From: Cristatella mucedo | Taxonomy: Eukaryota; Bryozoa; Phylactolaemata; Cristatellidae | DNA length: 64,000 bases | Assembly (NCBI GenBank): GCA_009760855.2 | Contig: WPIO01000003.1 | Location: 1,281,001 to 1,345,000 of the forward strand | Direction of reading: 5' to 3' | In this document: piece after piece, positions 39,340-51,000 of the stretch | Layout of the letters: every line of letters starts with the position of its first letter | Position numbering within the stretch: the stretch's first letter is position 1 | Translations under genes and position numbers: made by a program | Notes under the pieces: model-generated | Database searches by the model: none | Seen by the model: only the letters and a program-made list of their open reading frames with translations | Told to the model about the DNA's origin: nothing

Positions 39340-40540
39340 GTAAGCCGTGACGATATGCACACGAAGTCACAGAGTCCAACAAGATGAGGCAATAGCAGCG
39401 CGCCGCACATGCCCTCAGCTGCACACTTGATATGCATGGAAGTCAGCAAACGCCTCTGCTAGCGACCGATCTGCCGACCTCATCGAGCTCCACTCGCGGC
39501 ACGTACGAACGAACGAACGCACACCCCCCAGGTCCTTCGCTAGCAAATTTTCCTGGGTTGAGGGGCATCATCGAACACGGATCAGGTGGCAAACCATGGC
39601 ACCCAATAAGCCGCAGCCAGGCAACCGTTTGCAACTGACAAACACCCGTCTGTGGCTAGCCTGCAAAGTGCAGAATGGAAATCTAGCCCTGGGTTGAGGG
39701 GATGGGAGTAGTTCGATTGTCTACGATATTCTACACCTGATTGTGAATCTTGAAATACCCAGTCCTCTCGGCAGCCTACTCAATAAAGGATCTGCTCAGA
39801 CCTCAGGAGGATGTGGCCTTGACTGCCATTCTATGCTTGGCAGGACCTTCGGGTACTGACCTAGGGAGGAGGCATTACGGCTTGAATTGAGACAGAGCCG
39901 TTGTTTGGTTCTAAGTATGCTCAGCAGTGTGTTACAGTCGCCGAGCTGCCGAAATTAAGGCTACTTGCATGCTGTCACATTTGGCAGTCATCGTCACAAC
40001 AACCAACCTTTAAAAACCACTCGACAAGCGTTCATATATTTCACCAACTTCTGAAGCAGGCATGCTTGTATAATAGTATAATTACCTCCATAAACATGTT
40101 TACAAGTGCATTACATTTTAATATCTAAATATGTACCTGTAAAACCTGAAAACTTCGAAGCAGCTTTAAAATGTAGATCTGCATGCATCGGAGGTTTTAC
40201 CAGTACATTGCCACAACAGTCTGATAACTAACTACAACAGGCTTTATTTTGGTTTGCCAGCAGTAAGGTAAACCTTTGGCCTAACCAGAGCCAGAGGGCC
40301 CTGACCCCTTACAGTGGGGCACTAACTTGGGCAGCTCCCTATTTTGAGGCCTACCAACACTTATGTCTCAATTACATCCGACGAGTAATTGCCGAGTTCA
40401 TGTCGAATACATACTACGATTTTGCGATGTAATTTTTAATTAATTTCGGGTCTGGTCCTGCCTACATGAACATTTTTCAGGTCTTGCCCCCTACATAAAT
40501 ATTGTGTAGGTCTTGCTCCCAGACGAAAATCCTGGCTCGG
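39340..40540. other. unassigned stretch
   Basis: No gene or repeat recognised. Confidence 0.4.
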
Positions 40541-40544
40541 CCAC

Positions 40545-40640
40545 TGCATTAAACGACCTAATTCGAAGGCTCAAGCCCTGAGGTATATTTTGAGTGCGTG
40601 GATAGAGATTAAGTTCTCTTAGGGCAATATACGAATGAAG
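40545..40640 (+). mobile_element. SINE-A 3' part
   Basis: Diverged B-box (GGCTCAAGCCC) and tail with GGATAGAGATTAAGTTCTCT. Confidence 0.65.
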
Positions 40641-41891
40641 TGTGAGAAGAACAGAGCTCAAAAAGTAGGCAGTTGTTCACGATTCCATGGGTGGAGGCTT
40701 AAGCGGCCATTGCGGTGGTTCGACCTGCTTTGCTGTAACTCGTGCTTTCAACATTGCTTAGACCACCGTTTCGATGGCTCGACGTGGCCCAAGAAACGAT
40801 ACGTGATGGTTATTGGTCTTTATTAACCTACAGGCGAACTTCAACGAAGCACTTCTGCATACGTTCCGAGTGGATTGCAATTTTTTAACGAAAAGTGACG
40901 ATATTACTAGTCGCACGGCAGCATGATTTCTGTCAAAGTTTCCCTTATAAGGGGGAATGTCAAGAAAATACCTATAGAATTTGTCCGACAATAAAATATG
41001 TATTTATGGTACCTTTCGAAAGACAAATATGTTGGAACTGAGCTTGGAAGTTCTGAAGACTTCCACATGAACACATGAAAGAAAAGTTCGTTATGCCAAC
41101 CACGTCTAACCCGGATGTAAACCGGAAGCAACAAATCTACAAATAAAAGATTTACCGATCTCTGCATCATATGCGACTTGTATTCCAACTTGTCGAACCT
41201 TGGTAGATCGCTATATATGCATGAAGCTTGTTGAGGTGCATACTTGTGACTGTAATACAGCTTCATTTCCAGGGTTGGTTCGTGCCATGTAAATTAAATA
41301 ACTCAAGTAATCTTTCATGTATCGGAGTGAAATTTGAAATGTGAGTTCAGCTCTGCTTGTTTCACCCTAGTTTTTTTAATGTTTTTGATTTCGGTTTGAT
41401 ACAATTGGCTGTATATGTCATCACACGTCCTGCAGCTTCTTTTTCCGTAATCGTTGACATTAAGAACCAATCACACGTGTCACCAAATACAGGCACGTGC
41501 ACCATGCAGGACAGCTTTGCTATGCCAACTTGCTGCTGAGCACTTTTGCAACAAACGGTTACGGCGAACCTCGCCCACGGCAAGCTTCGGCTAAGGATGG
41601 AAAGGACAGATTTGGCAAAAGTCAGCAGCAACTAAGGCTGGCCCACATTTGAAAACGACTTAGACCTAGCCATCCAATTAAAAAAATGCTTGACCGATGA
41701 CGCTTGATTGTGGCTAGGGCATAAAGATTAATCAATTCGTAACCACGTGCACATGCAACTGAATGTCTGCATCACAAAGACATGCAGGCGGACGAAACCC
41801 GCGATGACGTCCAGCCAATCCACACCCACCACATTTGCACAGCTGTACAAGAGCAATGCCGTGCAGTAACAAAGGAAAGCCAGAGGTTCAC

Positions 41892-41999
41892 CCATGTGAG
41901 CTGCCATAAAGCCACTTCTTGCTTGTCCTGGCATTTCATAGTATGCAGGAAGCTGTACATCGACGAAGCTCGATAAGTTGTTACGAAGAGCATATCCCA
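41892..41999 (-). CDS. possible further exon of the minus-strand membrane gene
   Basis: Thirty-six codons, phase 0/0, acceptor gatgtag and donor gtgaac. It reads WDMLFVTTYRASSMYSFLHT and ends ALWQLTW. Its phase would follow the exon ending at 47827, but the acceptor is weak and another frame is also open. Confidence 0.3.
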
Positions 42000-42427
42000 C
42001 TACATCACTGTCGAAAAAGTGACCAAGTTTACCACACTGGCGCCGGATACCCAGCGAACATAGCTGGTGAGAGGCCTAGAACAAAATCCAGGCACGAATC
42101 TTAACAGAAAATCTCAGTTACAGTAAGTGCAGTGTCAGAGACCAATCACAACCACAACGGTCAACCGGAAATTCGTTCTTTGCCGGGCTATTGAAAGCTC
42201 TCAACAAACGTGAAACATGCATACAGAATACAAAAAACGGATACGGAAAAAAGGAGAGTCCACACATGGGCATCACGGAAATCTCAGTGGAACAGATGCA
42301 TCTGTATGTGGGACTTAAAAGCTGTCAAGTCACCAGGTGGCAACCAAAACCGGAAGTTAGTTCCATACTTTTGGTTCACACGAACCGTAGGGCCCCACCA
42401 CCAAAAGGTTTAAATTCAATTTAAAGA

Positions 42428-42522
42428 TTAGATGATCAAACAGCCTCCCCGGTATAGCAACAGATGACCCTTGCCGGCTATCACGACTGCTTGCAGTGGG
42501 CGATGAACGATTGCCGGCTGAC
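42428..42522 (-). mobile_element. SINE-B 3' fragment
   Basis: Minus-strand body with GCTTGCAGTGGGCGAT; head lost. Confidence 0.6.
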
Positions 42523-42561
42523 AGACCCGAAGGAACGAGCTGGGTCGTTAAGTTGGAGAGC

Positions 42562-43443
42562 TCAGACGCAATGCCATAAACGCATGAACTTGACTGTCTT
42601 GCTTTGGTCTAAAAGGGTCCTCATTTTGGCGGTGTCCCTTGGCTGCAAGTAGGCCGAATTGACAATGGAGACAATTTGCTCATCCGATGACAAGTCATTT
42701 TGGAGCTGTGTGCCCAGATTAAGGGCAGACGCTATGGGAGTGCTGCTAGATGAGCCAATCTTGTGGGTGCCACTATTAAGCTTTGGGATGACACTGGGCT
42801 TACCCATGACTATTAGGTCGGTCTGATCATTTTTAAGCATGGCCATTCAAGTGAGCACGTCGTCGTTGCAGGCTGCAAGAGAGGTTAGTAGGTCGGATAC
42901 ACAGCAAAGCTGAGAGGGGTCAAAGGATATGCAGCACAGAGTGTCGTCGGCATAGAAATGAAAGCCAACGTGCTAAGCGATGACATCGACCAAAGAGAGT
43001 GTATAGATAGGGCCCAGAAGAGGGCCTATGGCCGAACACTAAGGTACTTTAAGGGCTCCCCAGATGACCAACAGCCACTTACAGCCACACCAGAACATCT
43101 CTCAAGGGGGCAGACTCAAACTAAGTTAAAAACTGTACCACTGATAACTAGGTATGTCGAGAGATTCCTCACAAGGATTTGGTGATCAATTGCATCAAAC
43201 TCTTCGGAGAAATTTAAGAGAACTAGCAGGGAGGCCATACCCTGAGCAGCACCGGAACTTGCTAGCAAGATCAGATGAACTGGGCCACCAATTGTCTAGC
43301 TGCTGGACTACCATGGACATAAGACACTCGTTCAAGTATCTTGAATAAGAATGGCTGACGAGAGACAAGCGCCTAGAAAAAGACTAAGTTATCTGAGATT
43401 GCTCTACAAATGTATTACTATTATTATTATTATTATTATTATT
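42562..43443 (-). mobile_element. LINE-A copy with inverted 5' part
   Basis: 42562-43350 is LINE-A RT on the minus strand (KNDQTDLIVMGKPSVIPKL; LLPFLFKI-like at the right edge). At 43352 it switches to the plus strand with ACAAGCGCCTAGAAAAAGAC and (ATT)n at 43419-43443, the normal LINE-A 3' end. This is the layout of a twin-priming 5' inversion. Confidence 0.75.
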
Positions 43444-43599
43444 ATATCTGTTCGAACAAACGAATTATTTATTTATTTTAATAGTGGTAAAACTCATTCG
43501 ATCAGTCTTCACTTGCTTTTAGTAACTCTCGGTTAATCCTGGACCCGGCAGAGTGCACACATCCAATCCATACCTTATCCTATCCATATCCACATCAAT

Positions 43600-43752
43600 A
43601 TTCATAAAAAATAATACACTTGCATAGCACTCTCACAAAATAGAATTTCTTTCTAGGCACTTTACAGATGCTGTATAGAGAGCATTACCAAATGATTGGT
43701 GGTAACATCCGCAAGCAGCAGGCACAGTGTAAGCAGGCATACGCAAACACGG
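43600..43752 (-). mobile_element. LINE-A 3' tail
   Basis: Minus strand: complement of the CTGTAAAGTGCCTAGAAAG block and adjacent 3' UTR. Confidence 0.7.
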
Positions 43753-43885
43753 ATCCATATCCATATCTTATCTGACCCACTGCTATCCTATCCATATCTT
43801 ATCAGGAGTGTCTCCCAATACCTGCCCCTAACGGCCAGTCACCTAATACTGGCACTGCAGGTTCTTATAGAGGCACCTTATGCAA

Positions 43886-44100
43886 TAGCCATACTGGTTT
43901 GGCCCAATCACGGTGCTTGCCTCGAACCAAGGTCAAGGTAAATGTAGTTGATGACTTGAGGTCGTGGGCTTGAGCCCACTGAGGCTTGTGGGCTTGAGGC
44001 CACGTGGGCTTGAGCCCTTGGCATATGTGAAGCGCCTGAATAGAGATTAAGTTCTCTTGGGGTGCTATACAAATGAATTATATTTATTTTTTATTTATAT
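43886..44100 (+). mobile_element. SINE-A copy with repeated B-box region
   Basis: Long-spacer variant. GTGGGCTTGAG occurs three times between 43963 and 44012 before the normal tail GAAGCGCCTGAATAGAGATT. Confidence 0.88.
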
Positions 44101-44104
44101 TTAA

Positions 44105-45075
44105 CAGAGCCGACATGGCCAGAATGACTTTGATCTGATACTCCACTGGGCCACAACAGTAGGCCTGCCATCTTTAGCCCGGCACTGCTGTGGGAGCAGC
44201 ACTATTCAGAGCAGCACCCGTGCTCTGTGGGGGGGGGGTGTCTCTTACATAGAGTGAGTCTAGAGACAGTCAGGAGCCCAAAGCTATCATAATGACATCA
44301 GCATACATTTTTCATAACTGAATTTATAATTTTCTAGCAAAAGGATTGTTACACCTCGACCACTGACCAACCCAGAATATATTTTTTTTTTTACAAGATG
44401 CCTAACCACGGTTTTGCCAAGAGCAGATGGCCACTGGGTGGATGCTGAGTGGGTGGCAAGAGCAAGCCTTTGCTGCCCCCTCATTGGTACATCTTATGTC
44501 CTCTCCCTAGTACTGTCAAGCTTTGCTGGCATATGACATACAAGCTAAACCCATATTTTTATTTCTGTATGTCTCATGCATCTACATTTAAATATTAACA
44601 TATTTAAAATATCTGCATGTATATGGATTTTAAAATATCCAAAACAGAAGGCTGCTTTCCACCAGCACAGGAGTATGAATAGTCCAGAAACACTCCACAG
44701 GCAAAGCCAGGCTGTGGCAGGGGTGGCAGCTACCACCCCTGGCCTGGTAGGTGGGAGCCGAGTCTGACACCCGGTCGGGTGGCCAGCGGCCTCGGTTTTG
44801 AGGCAGCCTGGCCCTTGGCACTCGGCCAGGCTGCAAGACATTGACCCCTCAAGTGCCAGAGTGGGGCTCAGCTCTCCAGAACCCCGTGCCACCCCGGCGC
44901 TGCAATCCTGGCTTAGCCTCTGCATTCAAAGTTTGATTTTTCCTGGCATGCAAGGCTCATCATACGGCATTTGACGTCCAATGGAGCAGTATTCACTTTG
45001 GCTACGGTATCGAGCTTATTTGCAAACTCAAATGTCAAGGCACCACAACAACATGGCATGCAAAGAAATTATAAA
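44105..45075. other. unassigned stretch
   Basis: Contains GCCAGGCTG/CAGCCTGGC inverted repeats around 44705-44830. No gene recognised. Confidence 0.4.
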
Positions 45076-45077
45076 AA

Positions 45078-45252
45078 AATACTAGCTGATTTAGCAGCCT
45101 CTTTTGTATGGTGACAGAAAAGCCTTCATGGATATCACCACCGATTGCAGCAACAATACAGGATCGCCCACCGCAGGATACAAACCCATGACATTGGGAT
45201 CGAGGTCCTGAAAAGCGACCACCTTAACTAGTGTGCCATCACGGCACACCAA
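45078..45252 (-). mobile_element. SINE-B copy
   Basis: Full-length minus copy, moderately diverged. Confidence 0.9.
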
Positions 45253-45254
45253 TT

Positions 45255-46450
45255 ACACTTTTTTCTTGTGGAAACACAGAACCATAATTTTTGTTTATCT
45301 AAAGCAGCCATTAACAACCTTTGAAGACAACGTATATAAGGCAATAACCATCTACGAGGAGCACATGCCCCTCAAGTTAAGTTGAACCAAGCATACCAAG
45401 CCATGCATCAGAAATCTCCCAATAACCACAACTAACTGATCGTAATGAAGACAGATTAGCTTGCTGCATATTGTAGTACTATGGTAGTACTAGCGCAAGA
45501 AATACAGGTCTGCTCAAAGCATGCCTTATCGGCTGCAGATGCAGCTGCTGGGTGTAACACAAGCCTGATGCCATACTGTTAAATTAATGGAAAGCTTACA
45601 CCCCCAGCTGGCCGATGAATTGCAGACAGGTAAAAAAAATAAGAGCTGAAGAGCTAACTGAATGGCAGGTTAGTGGCTGAACAGTGATTAATCTAGGTCG
45701 TCGAGCTCCGAATATGCATGAATGTTCAGTGATTTACCAGCTACATTTTCTGGATAGTATCACAAAACGCTTTGGAGAACAACTCAAGTAGAAAAATTAA
45801 AAAGCCATCCGAAGTCAAAAAGAGAAACAAAAAGCAATACAAGTACCAAGCTTCTATTTCCAATGCAACAAAAATATTAGGGAAGTCAGTTTAAAGGTAC
45901 TAGCTGGCCATATGTGTACCCCAGCATATCTGCACTTCCAAATGGTGGCTGCTGTTGAGCACTAACGGTACTAGCAATGGTAAGAGGATCATTAAATGCA
46001 ACTTCTAAACACATGTGCCGACAGTCTCAGACTCGGCTGCACCAGCACGTATGCATGCACATACATGTACGCAAGTCTGCATAGACGTGCAGGCGCGGAC
46101 ATCAGCAATGATATAAAAGATTCACTGAAGACAGCAGTAGCCAATCAGAAGGGTGAGAATGTCAAGGAGGACACCAACCTGACCGCCGTTGACCCAGAAT
46201 ATTATGTGTGGCTTGAGATCTGGCAAAATCTAAAATATGTGAATAGTGCTCGCAATTTAGCATTTGTGAATGAATGCTATACATCGTACTACAAATAAGC
46301 AAAAACAAAGAGCCTATTGACATCTCAAGTGTTTACGACTTGCGTACGCATGTGCCGAGAATTGGTCAACATGCCTGAGCAACAGCTAGCTGGGTTCACA
46401 GCATTTACATGGCACGGTTCTCGGTCTTTAGCGAGAGGGGAGGGGCAACT
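45255..46450. other. unassigned stretch with one plus-strand open frame
   Basis: A plus-strand frame at 45996-46298 ends with DPEYYVWLEIWQNLKYVNSA and resembles nothing known to me. Coding status unclear. Confidence 0.3.
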
Positions 46451-46454
46451 TGCT

Positions 46455-46588
46455 TGCACCTCATGACCTAGAATGCCGGTTCGAGTCCTCCAGCAGACAA
46501 TCCGTTATCAGCCCTTGAAAGAAAAGGGTAAAAAAAGGTAGGGCGCCAACTACACTGTGAAACAGCGGCAGGCTAAATCAGCCAGACA
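46455..46588 (+). mobile_element. diverged SINE-B copy
   Basis: B-box GGTTCGAGTCC, GGCTAAATCAGCC end; the middle is rearranged with an A-rich insert. Confidence 0.55.
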
Positions 46589-47494
46589 ACGACTGGTATT
46601 CCTTATTAGCGGTTCATGAATTGCAATGGCTAGGAACCGGTTATGTGATAACCTATGGCCAAGGCTGCATAAAAGCCGATGCCATGCAATAGGTAGTCAA
46701 TTGGATGGCCTCCTCTTGGGGGGAGGTGCGGTGGCGACGACGACTAGAGCCGCAGAGCAGCAACTACACTTACAAGTGCAAGCGATAGAGGGTTTTAGAC
46801 CTGTTTTGTGAATCGTGAGTTCTTTGGCCCTAATGCTGAGAAATTATGAGTAAATGGGCATGTAATTGCAGCTGGAATGTTGGAGTGTGAATGGAGTGAA
46901 GTCGTGAAGCACATGGACAGAGCTTTAGCTCTCTCGAGACACTGAACAAACAACCGAATACAGAGGTTGAACCAGGATTTTCTTCTAGTGGGGAGGGGGC
47001 AAAACCTGCAAGATTTGTTGTAGGGGGAGCAAGACTCACTAGATTTTCTTGTAGAGGTTAAGAACCATAAGTAATGAAAATAATGGTGCAGAATCACAAG
47101 TGATTATTCGAGGCAGGCTTGGCGATTGCTTATGGAGTGGAAGTAGGGCATAATTTCGTTGCTGATGACGGTCGGGGAGGGATATAGAAATAGGGGCTGG
47201 CCCGTGTCACTGCTCCGCTATTCTGCTGTGACGGCCAACTGCCACCCAGCCCGCTGTCTGATGACCTAAAATTATTATTATAATCTACAGTTGCCACTTT
47301 TACTGTCGAACCGCCATGATGTTCCATAGACTACTTTGAGTGAACTAAGACTGAACACTACAACAGCATTCTTTATGACAGCTATTGGCAAAACATCTAG
47401 CAACGAGTATGATGAGGCAGAATGCAATAATAACTGACAGATCAAAATGTATGAACTCGCATGAGAGCAACAGTCTACTGAGCACATTCAACGT

Positions 47495-47570
47495 ACAGCC
47501 TCAGGGCTCGACCCCACGACCTTGGTCGTAAAAGGTGAGCACCTAAGCCGTGGGCTAAATCTGGGAGGCT
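47495..47570 (-). mobile_element. SINE-A head fragment
   Basis: The minus strand retains the tRNA-like head (complement of AGGGCTCGACCCCACGACC). No tail. Confidence 0.5.
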
Positions 47571-47826
47571 TCATATCAATCGGGCTACAAGACAAGATAC
47601 ATGCAGAATTCTGGCATACAGGCTGTGATCAGCAGCCAGGCAAGCTGTCAGCAAAACTAGTAGCTGCAGACTCAGTCTAAAAGTAAACTAAAGCCCATTC
47701 AGCCATACTGTTATGATCTAGCAAGCTGTATGGCGCCAAGGAAAGAGCACAGAACATAAGACAAATCATGGCAGACATTTGGAGTCGTGTCTCTAAACTT
47801 CATAGAAAAATAGTGCATCTCCTCAC

Positions 47827-48024
47827 CGCTGAGTAGCTGTCCGGCCATGCTGGTGATCGGCAGCCAATCATCATCTGCACCGACCCATCATAATCAGAGG
47901 CATAGGCTTTTAGAGAGGAGATACGCTGAGCTATTTCAGGGTCGTGGTCGTTGGGCCACTGCAAAGAGAGATTTCGCACGATCGGCTTGAAGACAATCTG
48001 ATCGGCGGTGCCCTGCTGGCGTGC
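47827..48024 (-). CDS. membrane gene exon 6
   Basis: Acceptor ccctcttgag, donor gtgagg. Sixty-six codons, phase 0/0: ARQQGTADQIVFKPIVRNLS, LQWPNDHDPEIAQRISSLKA, MMIGCRSPAWPDSYSA. Confidence 0.75.
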
Positions 48025-51000
48025 CTCAAGAGGGTATGACGTCCACGAGCCTCAGAGTTATGGTCGGGACAGGAAGGCTGATCCAGGCTAAGAGCTTGGC
48101 CAGCAGAGCTCTACTAAAGCAGCAGCGATTTGTGCAAGTACATGAGCACACGACCTCGGTCCCGAGGCCGTGGGTTCAATTCCTGCAGTGGGCGATTCTT
48201 TATCACCACTGCAAGCGGTGGTGATAGCCGTTAAGGCTCTTCTGTCGCTATACAAAATTAGGCTGTTTAATCGGCTAGGATTTATTTATTATATGAGCAC
48301 ACATTCAAGCAATTCTGGATAATCAGCACGGGCATGAGTGGCAAATAAATGCCAGCCGGCTGAGCTAACTTCTCATGCAACACTCTAATGCTATTTTATA
48401 ATTTTAGTTTACTTTGGTACTTCGAAGCAAGCAAAAGACTATTTGCCAAAACTCGCATAGAAACAAAACTCGCATAGCTCCACTCATTTCGGCTGCATCC
48501 GAGAGCCGATACGCACCACCATCAGGTCGAGGAACTTGAGCTTCTTTGGATGTTCGACCACTGAGCCAGAGGTCAGATGGTGACTAGCGACCATCGATGA
48601 GTCGCCCGGCACATACACGACCTAGAAAAAAAGTGCTCGCTTGTACGGAGGAACGCACACAAAAGCCGATTGACAACTAGAGTAGAAACACTTTTGCACT
48701 CGCGCATGACGCCCGAAGAAAGTCAACCGAGTCATGTGAGCAAACCGTTCTCCAATAGAGCAGCTGCTGCACGAAGAGATGAGAGAAATGAAGGTTGATC
48801 ACAGCAAACTAGTGACGTAGCTCACCAAACCGGTTTGCAGATTGGTTTGCTAGGTATTTATCTGCTGGTAAGGTTACTGGTTCTAGTGAGCAGATGACAA
48901 TTCCAGCTACCACGGATGGAGACAGCCGAAAGGCACAGAGAAACCTACTGCCTATACGGACAGGCTAAAACCAATTGTGTTCAAGCTAGCCTGTCAGTGG
49001 AGGGGCAGGTTTTCGCATTCTGCAATGCAGCTTCCCCCCAATTGACATTGACCAACCTTCACTCGGATTTGGACCCACATAGTGCTGCCGACTGCGATGC
49101 TTTCGTGAGCTTTCGTGCTGGCTAAAAAACGTTATTCGCATGATCTTCCTTGGTGAATGCGAGCAGCCAATTTGACCCAGCAAGTCAGGGAGTAACAGCA
49201 GTCGAAAAGGGCAGCCATTTAAATATAACTTCGTTTCGGAGGAGGGGAACACTCCATCACATTCAGCAGTAGAGGCCATAAGACCATAGGACATTACCTG
49301 TCACTGTTATAACATTTAATAACATTTAGTTTAGTCGATCCAAAAGACGACGACTTGGGATTGCAGACAACACAGATGTTACCATCGAAGAAGCATAAGA
49401 CAACGAGTGCGCACCTGAGTCTCTGGGGAGAGCACAAAAACATCGTGTAAAGCCCATTCTTTGCCGCCGCTGATTCCATCACGTGAGTTGCCCTGTGCTG
49501 CCGTGCCACCAAAGTTGCCGACAAAGGCAACAACATCAGGGCTCACAAATGAGGATGCCGAACTAAAGATATTCATGAGAAACCTATAAAAAAAAGCACA
49601 GAATGGTCATAGTTCCGTGAAGTCAACAATTGCCGTCCACTTGAAATTCATAGAAGAAGTCTAGCGCATTTGAGCCTTCGAGAAGTGTATTTGCAAGGCA
49701 CAAGTGGTTTGAGCAAGACTTTCGACATTTCCAACTTCAGCCGGCTTCGTAAACAAGTGCGACTGATTTTGAGCTCGTTGTTTACAGTGTTAATGTAAAG
49801 TATCAGCTTGCTCAATCGCCGACCAGTGGATAAGTAGGAGAAACTCAAGCACTGTCGAAAGGTGGCATCAGCAGCAGCCCAGCAGTCACGTAAGCAAATC
49901 AACAAAAGCCATAACAATGTTTCCAAGAAAAACATCATTGCAACAATGTCAATCGATCAAGGTTTGGAACATAGCCACAACACTCATACAATCTGCAGCA
50001 TATATCAACAATAATATGATTTATCTTGCTCGGACAAAACTGGACCGCAAGCACACAGCGCTCGTAACGGTGCCAGTCCCAGCCGACGTGTGACAAATAC
50101 CCGTTAAGCCCCGACCTCCAGGAATTACGGTCAACGACGTGCAGGCACAGCGCCAATGCACAGAGGCACTCAGATACGGCATCAGAACACGGCAGCAACA
50201 AGAAGCCTCCATACAATAAGATAACAAGTATCCAAGTAGTTAATAAGTAGTAGAGAAGTCCATTTGAGGTTGTGGGCATTCAACAGTGGCCATGACGTAC
50301 ACCAACACTCATGCGGCTCAGTGGCAGTGAGCACAGCTCAACTCAACTGCCAGAGCACTAACTCCCTGCTTACTACATCGATTCGGTTTGCATGCTACCT
50401 TGGCCATAAATTATCAATACAATCGGTTCTTAGCCTTCTTCCCTTTGCAGCAATTGCAAAGCGCCTAGAAAGAGATTGAGTTCTCTGAGGGCACTTTATA
50501 AAATTTATTATTGTTATTATTATTATTAGCCGTTGTAATTCAGGACCGGCAAATATTGAATATCTGTCATAAACTGGCTGATTTAGCATGCCACTGTTTC
50601 AGTATACACAGGCTACATGTCACGAGAGAGAGAACTTACGAAACGACAACTACTCTCCTACTGCCGACTATGGCACATCCTTTCCAGCGGTCCTGAGCTG
50701 CTACTTCCATGCTACTTACTACCTCAACTGCTCTCCTGGCTCTGCTATGCTTCCCACTTTCTCTTTGTTGCATGAGACGAAGTCTGTTGGCTACCGAATG
50801 CATACTGAAAGCCGCTTAGGCTGTGAGTGCGCTATACAAAACTCTCCTGTGTAACAGCCACATGGTCTTTATGACTTTGTGGAGTTACAGACGGAGATAC
50901 AAAGCGAGAGGGCACAGCACCTGTCCCATTTTTACTGTGAAGATAAAAACACAATTCACACTACAAACACTGGCGAACATGGGTTTAAACCGCTGTGATG

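Noticed and set aside
40907-41266. 119-codon minus-strand frame with hydrophobic residues
   Set aside because: Splice signals around it give no phase consistent with the neighbouring candidate exons.
49935-50279. 114-codon minus-strand frame as an exon of the membrane gene
   Set aside because: No usable splice sites in a compatible phase; exons 3 and 4 already join in frame without it.
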